Source of the DNA: Chloroflexota bacterium
GTDB taxonomy: Bacteria; Chloroflexota; UBA6077; CF-72
Direction: 5' to 3'
Assembly (NCBI GenBank): GCA_019247515.1
Contig: JAFAOS010000166.1
Span: forward strand, 1 to 37,154
DNA length: 37,154 bases
Shown here: one piece after another, positions 8,995 through 16,571 of the stretch
Position numbering within the stretch: the stretch's first letter is position 1
How the letters are laid out: the number at the start of each line of letters is the position of its first letter
Notes under the pieces: model-generated
What the model saw: the letters and a program-made list of their open reading frames with translations, nothing else
What the model was told of the DNA's origin: nothing
Databases searched by the model: none
Made by a program: the position numbers and the translations under genes

Positions 8995-9325
8995 CACAGG
9001 TGGAGCAGGTGCCCCAAGCTGATTCCATTGCAGTCAGGACTGAGCGGCGGCGTGCGCGCGAAGTGATCGTTCTCGTCGGAATGAATGATGAACAGCGTGT
9101 TCGACGAATTGATGCCGAGTTTGTCGAGCTGCGCGAAGAACTGCGCAAATCCTGCGTCCCACTGCTTAGATTGGGCGACCTAGCCCCGCTCACCGGGGCC
9201 GTAGGCAACGCACGGCTGGCCGTTGGCGGTATCCAAGACGACCGGGTAGTCGGGGTCGTCGAGGCGCAATCGTTGCGCGAGTCATCCGCGTCCGCGATGT
9301 AGCCATACACCACCCGCACGTTTGC
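8995..9325 (-). pseudogene. Remnant of an alkaline-phosphatase-like phosphoesterase
   Basis: Read on the minus strand in two frames it gives VRVVYGYIADADDSR, then DDPDYPVVLDTANGQ, then WDAGFAQFFAQLDKLGIN and NTLFIIHSDENDHFA. The last element, a hydrophobic strand into SDENDHF, is characteristic of the type I phosphodiesterase/alkaline phosphatase family used by Actinobacteria and Chloroflexota. A frameshift near 9270, an in-frame stop (AYGPGERG then stop) near 9180, and missing ends on both sides show the gene is dead. At its upstream edge it abuts the recombinase remnant on the other strand. Confidence 0.65.
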
Positions 9326-9340
9326 CTCGAGCGACGCGCA

Positions 9341-9640
9341 CTCAGTAGGGCGCGCGGCCTGCTGTTTCTGTCACTGTCGGATCGGAACCGCGCGGCGCCG
9401 ATCACGCTGTGGAGCTGGTCGAAGATCGTTCGGCGGATCGCGTTGAGGGCGGACGTACCACGATTTAGCACGCACACGCTCCGCTATCTGTGCTTGACTG
9501 ATCTGGCGCGCGCCGGCTGGGAGCTCCACGCCATTGCTACGTTCGCGGGTGGCCGTAATCCGACGACGACGCTTCAGTACATTCACTTCCGCGGCGTATT
9601 CCGGCCTGAGCAGTTGGCGCGATCGGCTTACATTGGGACT
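9341..9640 (+). pseudogene. C-terminal half of a tyrosine recombinase (decayed)
   Basis: The frame reads LFLSLSDRNRAAPITLW, WSKIVRRIALRADVPRFS, THTLRYLCLTDLARAGWE, then LHAIATFAGGRNP and TTTLQYIHFRG. These are the last catalytic elements of a phage-integrase-type recombinase. The HxxR pair (THTLR) and the nucleophile Tyr (LQYIH) are present, but the usual Gly-His of LGH is Gly-Gly (FAGG). The core-binding domain and first catalytic Arg are absent. It begins at a breakpoint next to the phosphoesterase remnant. The complementary half of such a domain lies at about 14318-14490. Confidence 0.8.
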
Positions 9641-9750
9641 CCGGCGACCGTGAAGGCTTCACAACTCTTGTCGAAACCCGCGTCGATTTCGCCTCGCCTC
9701 GTTCGATGTCTCTCTGAAACCAACCCACGCACGAGGAGCCCGTCTCTACC

Positions 9751-10203
9751 ATGTCCGCCAATACCGCTTCGCTCCCCGCAGCTTCCGCCCTGCCGACGCC
9801 GCCAGGAGCGCGTTCACCTGGGCCGCTACGCACGTATCGGGCTGCCCACGATCGGCGCCTCCGTGCTGGCCAACGCCGTGTTCTTGGACCTGGCGCAAGT
9901 CGCCGTGCCGTACGACCCGGCGTTTCTGCCGCTGGGCAACGTCTCGGCGCCCATCATTTTCACCGTCTTCCCGGCCGTTGTAGCGGCCTTGCTTTACGCG
10001 GGAGTCCTCCAGTTTGTTCCAACCCGCGCCGCGCTGGTCTTCACGGTTATCGCGGCGATCACCTTCGTGGTCACACTGATTGCCGACTCACCTACATCCC
10101 AACAGTCGATGGCGTGTCGAACGCCGAAATCGCAGTGCTGGTGGTGATGCACGCGATCGCGGCCGTGGTCATCACGCGCGGGCTCACCAGCCTTCGACGG
10201 TAA
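9751..10203 (+). pseudogene. DUF6069-like membrane protein, two compensating frameshifts
   Basis: Probable start ATG at 9751 (MSANTASLPAASALPTPPGA). At about 9805-9820 the coding signal moves to the next frame (HLGRYARIGLPTIGASVLAN, then SAPIIFTVFPAVVAALLYAG and ALVFTVIAAITFVVTLIAD), and at about 10090 it returns to the first frame (SNAEIAVLVVMHAIAAVVIT, then RGLTSLRR and stop). The result is a four-helix membrane protein like the DUF6069 family, function unknown. Both breaks are single and compensating, so the protein is readable from end to end. Either two recent indels or two sequence errors would explain this. Confidence 0.65.
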
Positions 10204-10401
10204 CGCACAAACGTGGTGCCACGCTCATCTTCTCGCCCGCCCTTACGCGGATCACGCTGGCCTTCCACGTTCTTGGCCGTAGTACAGCCGCGGTGGCCGC
10301 ATCTGGCGCGGCCGTGCCGCAGGAGTCCCTGAGCGATGAGTCTCGCCGCGCATGTCAGTCTGTATCTGAACATCCGATCAACCGCATTCCAGGAGATCAT
10401 C

Positions 10402-10980
10402 ATGACTGCTACTTACACATTCGACGTCTTTTCCAGCCTCGACGGCTTCGGCGCCGCCAGCGGCAACTGGACTGGCTACTGGGGCAAGCAAGGCCCTGAA
10501 CTCCTCGACCACCGCCTCGCCCTGTACAGCGAAGAGCAGCGGATGGTCTTCGGGGCCAACACGTATCGGCTGTTCGTGCGGATGCTTGCCTCGAGCACCG
10601 CGGAGTCCGAGGTACGTGACCCATGGGTCACACGGATGAGGAGCATGCCGGCAACGGTGGTATCAACCACACTTGAAGGATCTCTCGACTGGCCGGATGC
10701 GACCGTGGTGCGCGGTGACGCCGTCAACGTCGTCACCCGGCTCAGGCAGGAGTCCGATGTGCCATTGCGCTCGCACGGCAGCCTGTCGATGAACCGGTCA
10801 CTGATGGCCGCCGGTCTGGTCGACCGCGTCCAGGTGACGCTCTTCCCTGTGATCACCGGTCAGACCGGGCTGGACCCGATCTTCAAGGGTGCGTCCGACT
10901 TCGACCTGGAGCTGATCGAGAGCCGGACCCTCGACGGCCACATCCAAGAACTCATCTACCGTCCCGCCCTGCACGTCTGA
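10402..10980 (+). CDS. Dihydrofolate reductase/RibD C-terminal family protein
   Basis: Cytoplasmic NADPH-dependent reductase fold (RibD_C; DHFR superfamily), about 192 residues. ATG at 10402 is preferred over 10336 because AGGAG lies 6 bases before it. Family features are the N-terminal strand YTFDVFSSLDGFGAA, MVFGANTYRLFVRM, SMPATVVSTTLE, HGSLSMNRSLMAAGLVDRVQ and LFPVITGQTGLDPIF. Actinobacterial and Chloroflexota genomes carry many such paralogues, often of unknown substrate. It is intact although surrounded by decayed genes. No operon partner. Confidence 0.9.
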   Translation: MTATYTFDVFSSLDGFGAASGNWTGYWGKQGPELLDHRLALYSEEQRMVFGANTYRLFVRMLASSTAESEVRDPWVTRMRSMPATVVSTTLEGSLDWPDATVVRGDAVNVVTRLRQESDVPLRSHGSLSMNRSLMAAGLVDRVQVTLFPVITGQTGLDPIFKGASDFDLELIESRTLDGHIQELIYRPALHV

Positions 10981-11484
10981 GTCGGTCCATCCATGCGCAC
11001 ACGGTCAAGCAGCCGAGTCACCGGGAATGGCTGCGGCCGAGGTGACTGGTCGAAATGCGACGGAAACTACGAGAGCGTTGGTTTACACGTGTTGACCGGA
11101 ACCTGCCAGCTATCCTTTTCTTGACAGAGGCGTGGCTGTCAGGCTGGTGGGCCTGTTGGCGCTAGCGTCTGCCTAGCACAGCCGAGGATGAGCGTACCGG
11201 CGGATCGTTGCAGCAGGATCAGGGTAGGTAGCGTGGCGCGGTTGCCTGCGAATAGTGCTGCCGAGCCGTCTGCGAACCTCATCGGCAAGTTGGTGAGGTT
11301 CAGCGGAGCGAGCAGCAGCGCCCACCTGCCGCGCGAAATACCATCGGTACGCCAGCGACAGAACCAGCTCCAACCGTGAAATCCAGGAGCGGCTCGGGAG
11401 TGACTCTATTGGCGGTTGCCGAAACTCGCATCAGTATTTCAGTGTGCTTCCGAGCTTCGTGGCCAGCGGTTGTACACTGATCCC
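10981..11484. other. No recognisable gene; one small inverted repeat
   Basis: Short frames occur on both strands (11173-11379), but they show no domain. An inverted repeat TGACAG-AGGCGTGG-CTGTCA lies at 11122-11141, overlapping a TTGACA at 11121; it could be a regulator site but there is no intact gene close downstream. Otherwise nothing is seen. Confidence 0.4.
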
Positions 11485-12034
11485 GTGCAGCGTCGCGATG
11501 GGTTCGACGACGTCGTGCTCCGAGAGATCGACGCCATCGTCCAGCGCGCGGTGGAGCAAGCTCAAGCACCGGGCGTCGTGGCTGCGATAGCCCGGAGCGA
11601 CATGGTGCATGTCGCCACCGCCGGCGTAATGGCGGTCGACGGCGCCCCGATGCGAAGGGACACCCCTATTCAGGATTTCGTCAACCACCAAGCCCATCAC
11701 CGCCGCCGTTGTGCTGTCGCTGGTTGAGGACGGAGTTTTGGACCTGAACGGACCAGTGGATGCGTTGCTGCCCGAACTGGCCGACCGTCGAGTACTCCGA
11801 AGGCCGAACGGACCCATCGAGCAGACAGTCCCGGCGCAGCGGCCGATCACGGTGCGCGAGGACGGTAGTTACACTTGGGAAGGCGGGCTCGGGACAACCT
11901 GGTCGAACGTGCCTTCGGAAGATTTGACGGTCGTCGTCCTGACCCAGCGCGGGGCTCACGAACAGGGGATGCCCGCCGTGTGCGACGAAGTCATGGCCGC
12001 GGCTCGCTCGACAAGGGCTACACGGCCGACGTGA
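11485..12034 (+). pseudogene. Beta-lactamase-like serine hydrolase, internally deleted
   Basis: Probable start GTG at 11485. The N-terminus is typical of class C beta-lactamase-fold hydrolases: EIDAIVQRAVEQAQAPGVVAA and MVHVATAGVMAVDGAPMRR. After a frameshift at about 11672 the nucleophile motif SxxK follows (ISSTTKPITAAVVLSLVEDG), then GVLDLNGPVDALLPELADR. At about 11858 the sequence jumps from PITVRE directly to the C-terminal part SYTWEGGLGTTWSNVP and LTVVVLTQR. Roughly 200 residues, including the Tyr motif, are missing. The gene is therefore dead despite its intact SxxK. Confidence 0.75.
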
Positions 12035-12121
12035 TTTGCCCAAGCTTTGTTGACACCTACACGCGGGGACGGCGAGAGTGCCCGACATACAGTGCTTTGC
12101 AAAATTGCGGGCCCGATTCGG

Positions 12122-12561
12122 TCATAGTCGCAAGTCGGAAAGACGGAGAAAACCAAAGCAGAGTGCAGCGTCGCTGCTGATACGCTCGAGGCTTTCTCCT
12201 GTGATGTCGGCGACCTCTCGACGGCATCGGAGCACAGGTTGGCGAGCTCTTGCGAGATGAACCTGCCACAAACCTGCTCGATGGGATTGACATCCGGTGC
12301 GTAGCCGGTAGTGGTTCGACGGCTGGACCGCCACCGGCTGGCGACCCACTCATTCGTCCGTCGGCTGCGATGCGACGGCAGTCCATCCCAGATCAGCTGC
12401 ACCGTAGGCTGCTCATGTTCATTTACAAGGTCAGCAGTTCGGTCAGCCTTCGTCGTTCTAGGCGCCAGGACACTGTTCGAACACCAGGCGTTGCTGCCAG
12501 CGCGTTGGAGAGTGGACAAAAGAGGGGCGGCGCTAACGGTGGGGGAGCGACGCTGAGCCAC
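12122..12561 (-). mobile_element. IS630-family transposase remnant
   Basis: The minus strand reads TVQLIWDGLPSHRSRRTNEW, then YAPDVNPIEQVCGRFISQEL, which carry the second Asp (LIWDG) and the final Glu (NPIEQV) of the IS630 DDE domain. After a frameshift at about 12215 the C-terminus continues REVADITGESLERISSDAAL and CFGFLRLSDL. The N-terminal HTH and first catalytic Asp are not recognisable and no flanking inverted repeats were identified. It separates the serine-hydrolase remnant from the beta-propeller gene. Confidence 0.75.
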
Positions 12562-12767
12562 CTCTGGCGGGCCGACTCCGCGACCGCGGCTTTCACTACG
12601 GCTTCATTGTGGCGCGATGCGGCGCAGGCTTGTGTATCAGAGACTTGTCAGGCTTTTACGATGGGTCTCACAACCGCGATAAGGCGGGCTATGATGGGTT
12701 GAGGTGGAGGCGTCGCGGCAGGCGGCCTGCTTGCGCTCGCTTCCGCACGTCCTCTGGGGAGGCTCGC

Positions 12768-14263
12768 GTGTACAGACGCCATCGATCTCTGGCGTTTCCC
12801 TTCGTTGTCAGGCTGCCTTGTTACTTACGGTTGGGCCATCCGCGTCGGCCAGTACATCGCCGCCGTACCAGCACATCGGCACTGTGACTGAGCCCAATAC
12901 CAGCCTGAACGATGGGTTCAGCAGCTTCGACATCAGCTTTGTGGACAGTCAGCGCGACGTCTACTACCTCGCCGACCGGGCGGGCTGCACGACCAACGCC
13001 GTGCCGTGCGCGGACATCGTCCAGTTGATCACTCCGACGATCCAGATCACCCACCCGGGCAGGTTCATCAGCGGCCGCATCGTGGCCGTCGATGCAAACG
13101 ATGGGTCCTTGATCGGCTTTCTCGGCCTGGGCGCGGACGGCAAGGGCGTCTTCGCCGGCAACTACAACAACCCGGCCAACCCGTCGTCGCTTGGCAACCC
13201 GCCGAGCCCGACAAATCCAACCGGGAAAGGCTGTGCCGAGACGCCGCGCGACCCACGCAACGGCCCGAACGGCGTACTCACCGACAACGACGGTACGGTT
13301 TGGGTGGGCGATGGCAACCACGCGAGCAGCGTGTGCAGCGGACCGGGTGGCACGTTCACGACCGGCAGCAGCAGCATCGTCGCGCTCAATCCCAAGTCCG
13401 GTGAGGTGATCGTCAGACTCGACAACGGCGGCAACCGCCGCGCCGACGAAGCCGCTTTCGGCAATGTCGGCGGCGGTCGCATCCTGTTCGGCAACCCTGA
13501 GGAGGTGGCACCCAACTTCCCGTTCGAGACAATCATTAGCACGGAGTCGAGGAAGATCATCGGCAAGATCGTGTATGACCAGACACCGCCGGCCGCCGCC
13601 GGCCCCACGCAGGTGCCGGCGGTGGGGCACGGCTGGGACGCCCGCATCGGTGACCTGTCGGATCCCACCGCCGGCGGTTTGGAGCAGAGCGTCTGGGATC
13701 CGGACGACAAGGTCTTCCTGCTGAACGTGCCGGCGACCAAGCTCAACGCCGGCGGCGAGATCGACGTCATCAGCCCGAACGCCGACAAGGACGGTGCGGG
13801 CCAGATCCTGAAGGTGTTCCCGCTCGACAACTGCGGCGGCAGCGGCTTGGCCCTCGCCGGCAATGACCTGATCGTGCAATGCGGCGGCGATGTGCGCATC
13901 ATCAACGAGAAGAACGGTGAACTCATCAAGGCCTTCGCCGACGGCGCCGGCGCGGACGAGATCTGGTTCAACCCCGGCGACGGCAACGTCTACCAGGGCT
14001 TGATCGGCCCGCCAGTGGGCAACTCGGCCGGCGTGGGCGTGCTCAACGTCGCGAGCCGCACATTCCTCGGCATCATCCCGACCGCCGCCGGCCTCGGCAC
14101 GCACTCCGTCGCTGCCGACGCCAGGAGCAATCGCATCTTCTACCCGCAGGGCGAGGGCAGCGTCGCCAGCGGCAACGCCGGCAACGGCGGCATCGCCATG
14201 TTCCACAAGGACGACAGTGAACCGGGCCCTGGTCGCGGAGATGACAGCGGTGGAGACAACTAA
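12768..14263 (+). CDS. Secreted beta-propeller protein, frameshift in signal peptide
   Basis: Extracellular protein of about 480 mature residues with repeated propeller-like blades: SGRIVAVDANDGSLIGFLGL, SSSIVALNPKSGEVIVRLDN, GEIDVISPNADKDGAGQILK, GDVRIINEKNGELIKAFADG and AGVGVLNVASRTFLGIIPTA. The end is Asp/Gly-rich. Function unknown; such proteins bind ligands or act as lactonase-like scaffolds. GGGGAGG at 12756-12762 points to a GTG start at 12768, which opens VYRRHRSLAFPFVV, but the hydrophobic core and cleavage region AALLLTVGPSASAS lie one frame over, joined at about 12805-12820. The long frame also extends upstream to 12704 without a ribosome-binding site. Either export is lost by a one-base change or the sequence has an error. 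Confidence 0.75.
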
Positions 14264-14270
14264 CAGCTCT

Positions 14271-14304
14271 CGAGCCAGCGCTGATACTCGTCAGCGTTGG
14301 CTCG
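14271..14304 (+). terminator. Strong hairpin after the propeller gene
   Basis: A 14-bp stem (CGAGCCAGCGCTGA pairing with TCAGCGTTGGCTCG, one G-T wobble) with a TACTCG loop starts 8 bases after the stop codon. No T-tract follows. Its length and position make a transcription terminator or 3'-end protector likely. Confidence 0.7.
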
Positions 14305-14317
14305 CCACAGGCCGGTC

Positions 14318-14490
14318 TACCGCACCCGCGCGCTGACACGCGAGCAGATCGCGTCGTTTTGGCCTCGCGACGACGTGGTGGTGCTTGACCGGGCCTTCTG
14401 GCGGCTGCTGCACGAGACCGCAGCGCGCGCCAACGAAACCCTGTGCCTCGACGTCGACGATCTTGATCTGGTTTATAGGCGTGCCAGTGA
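14318..14490 (+). pseudogene. N-terminal half of a recombinase catalytic domain
   Basis: The frame starting at 14297 reads RPVYRTRALTREQIASFW, then VVVLDRAFWRLLHETAARAN and ETLCLDVDDLDLVYRRAS. This matches the beginning of a tyrosine-recombinase catalytic domain (normally WRLLYETAARANEVL..DVEDLDL), including the first catalytic Arg in TAARANE. The resemblance stops at about 14490. It is non-overlapping and complementary to the C-terminal half at 9341-9640, both on the plus strand but in reversed order. No function is expected. Confidence 0.75.
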
Positions 14491-14790
14491 CGCCCGCTTC
14501 CTTCCGGATCAAGCAGGCCTCTCCGCCGTCTCCAGGCCGGCCGGCACTTCAAACATGTCGCCTCGAGCCTGCCGCGGACGCACACGTTGCCGTCCAGGAA
14601 GGGGCGACAGTCGGCAAGACGCTGCTGCTGTTGAAGTAGGCGGCCAAGAGGCGCGAGGCCGCCGAATACGGACCAATGTGGCTGGCGTCAAGCTTCGTCA
14701 ATTCAGACGAAGGCGACTGGACACCTGCCTATGGAGGCGACGCTTCTAAAGTCGACCTTGTTCGATCATAGAATCACTGGTCGTTAGCAC

Positions 14791-15468
14791 ATGCGGGATC
14801 TCGAGGCCATCGCCCTGTTGCAGGACCCAGCTCGGCGTTCGCTGTACGAGTACGTCGTCGGGCAGGGGCGTGAGGTCAGCCGCAATGAGGCAGCCGAAGC
14901 AGTCGGCTTGCAACGCACCCTCGCCGCGTTTCATCTCGACCGACTGGCCCAGGCGGGTCTGCTCGAGGTCGATTACCGGCGACTCACATCGCGTGCCGGG
15001 CCGGGCGCCGGGCGGCCGGCAAAGCTTTACCGCCGCGCGAAAACCGAACGCACGTACTCTGCTCCACCGCGTGATTACGCACGTGCCGCGCGAGTCTTCG
15101 CTGAGGCTATCCAGCGCTTGGGCGCCGAACCCCTGCTGTACGACGTCGCCCGCGCACAAGGCCTCGCCGCCTCTCGATCGCTGGCGCGCAATGCCGACGG
15201 CGCAGACCGTTTTTCCTTAGACGAGCTCATTCGGCACCTCACCGCGAAGGGGTACGAGCCGTACGCCGAGGCAGGTTCGGTGCGACTGCGCAATTGTCCA
15301 TTCGACGCGCTGGCTCGGGAATTCGCCGCGGTGACATGCGGCATGAACCTCGCTCTTGTGGAAGGTATGCTCGACGGTGCCGACCTCAGCGCCATGTACG
15401 AAGCGCGCCTGGAGCCGCGGCCTGGCGAGTGCTGCGTGTCTATCGCTTCTAAAACTAACGTGTCTTGA
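14791..15468 (+). CDS. SufR-like HTH regulator (COG2345 type)
   Basis: DNA-binding regulator of about 225 residues. The N-terminus is a winged helix: LLQDPARRSLYEYVVGQG, then SRNEAAEAVGLQRTLAAFHL (recognition region) and DRLAQAGLLEVDYRRLT. The C-terminal domain carries cysteines in NCPFDALAR, VTCGMNLALVEGML and GECCVSI, the arrangement used by SufR-like proteins to hold an iron-sulfur cluster; here it is a suggestion, not proof, of Fe-S or redox sensing. ATG at 14791 has no good ribosome-binding site, and a CATAGAAT box about 20 bases upstream could be a -10 element, so the mRNA may have a very short leader. The DUF3291 gene follows 32 bases after the stop and is a likely target. Confidence 0.85.
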   Translation: MRDLEAIALLQDPARRSLYEYVVGQGREVSRNEAAEAVGLQRTLAAFHLDRLAQAGLLEVDYRRLTSRAGPGAGRPAKLYRRAKTERTYSAPPRDYARAARVFAEAIQRLGAEPLLYDVARAQGLAASRSLARNADGADRFSLDELIRHLTAKGYEPYAEAGSVRLRNCPFDALAREFAAVTCGMNLALVEGMLDGADLSAMYEARLEPRPGECCVSIASKTNVS

Positions 15469-15493
15469 CATACAGCTAGGAGCGTGCTCTGAT
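15465..15493 (+). promoter_or_regulatory. Predicted promoter of the DUF3291 gene
   Basis: A perfect -35 TTGACA at 15465-15470, overlapping the stop codon of the regulator gene, is followed after 17 bases by TCTGAT at 15488-15493 (4 of 6 matches to TATAAT). Transcription would start at about 15500, at or next to the ATG, implying a leaderless mRNA. Confidence 0.45.
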
Positions 15494-15500
15494 AGCCGGC

Positions 15501-16004
15501 ATGACACCCAGCTCCGACCGCCGCTACCACCTGGCTGTGTTCAACGTGGCTCGGATGGTTGCGCCACTCGACTCGCCTCAGCTGAAAGCGTTCATGGACG
15601 GTCTCGATCCAATCAACGCCCTGGGCGAGCGCGCGCCGGGCTTCATCTGGCGCTATACCGCCGAGGGAACCAACAACGCCACCGCCGCGCGTCCGATGGG
15701 CGACCAGGATGTCATCGTCAATTTCGGCGTGTGGGAGTCGCGCGACCACCTGTGGGAATTTGCCTACCGAAGTCAGCACTTGGACTTCCTGCGCCGCAGG
15801 CGCGAGTGGTTTCATCCAGCGCTCGAGCCGTATCTGGTGCTGTGGTGGATACCCGCCGGCTACATCCCCACAATCGACGAGGCAGTCGCCAGGCTGCAGC
15901 ACCTGCAACGTGAGGGTCCAACGCCGGACGCGTTCACCTTCCGCGAATTTTTCGAAGCTCCCGCTGTTGACGCCAGCCAGGCTGCATTAGAAACTCGATG
16001 CTGA
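15501..16004 (+). CDS. DUF3291 domain protein
   Basis: Cytoplasmic protein of about 167 residues covering the whole DUF3291 domain, a ferredoxin-like monooxygenase-type fold of unknown reaction. Characteristic segments are HLAVFNVARMVAPLDSPQL, GLDPINALGERAPGFIWRY, VNFGVWESRDHLWEFAYRS, REWFHPALEPYLVLWWIPAG and EGPTPDAFTFREFF. No Shine-Dalgarno sequence at normal distance is seen before ATG 15501, in line with a leaderless transcript from the promoter at 15465. The regulator immediately upstream may control it. No signal peptide. Confidence 0.92.
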   Translation: MTPSSDRRYHLAVFNVARMVAPLDSPQLKAFMDGLDPINALGERAPGFIWRYTAEGTNNATAARPMGDQDVIVNFGVWESRDHLWEFAYRSQHLDFLRRRREWFHPALEPYLVLWWIPAGYIPTIDEAVARLQHLQREGPTPDAFTFREFFEAPAVDASQAALETRC

Positions 16005-16571
16005 TCACTCCTCTGTTCGCGGATATTGTCACCTCGTGCAGTTAGCGATTCGCGGTGCGGGTTCGGAAGTTTGTGGCGTGCTCTTGCGCCGTGGATCGCC
16101 GATGACGGGCTCCAGATGTGCTCGCGGTTCCATCTGCGACGGCGCCACACGCGGGTTTTCTCCCGCCGTCCGGGAGCACCACGTGGCCGCCCGTCATTCG
16201 ACGCCGCGGCCTCGGCTTACAGCACGCTACGCATCAACACGCTTGAGTCAAGGCACGCTGCAAGTCGTCGATCGCGCTGAGGCGATCCTGATAGTACGCG
16301 AGGCGGGGCTCGGGGGCGCAGTGCCGAAGCCGTAGTGCCGAACTAACGAACTAAAGAGTAAGTGCGGGCGATAAAAACCCGAGCGCATCGTCAGGCGGTT
16401 GCTCCTGGAGTCGCTGGCTCAATCGCCCAGGCGCGACCGCGGCCAGGTCCCCTCCGCTTATTTCAATCTGTCGTAACCGGGAAGGGCTCTTCCGCAGGAC
16501 CGACCGGGAGGTCCGCCCTGTCTGCGCCTGTCGCAACGGAGGTCGTGGTCGATGCTCAACTTGAAGGACGA
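16005..16571. other. No recognisable gene
   Basis: Several short Arg/Ser-rich frames on both strands show no domain. One minus-strand frame (16575-16351) starts on an ATGA overlap with the stop of the membrane-GAF gene, but its 74 residues are compositionally junk-like, so it is not annotated. No terminator was identified. Confidence 0.4.

Noticed and set aside
12821..14206. A 461-codon open frame on the minus strand
   Set aside because: It is the antisense shadow of the beta-propeller gene, Ala/Asp/Arg-rich with no domain, a common effect of high GC content.
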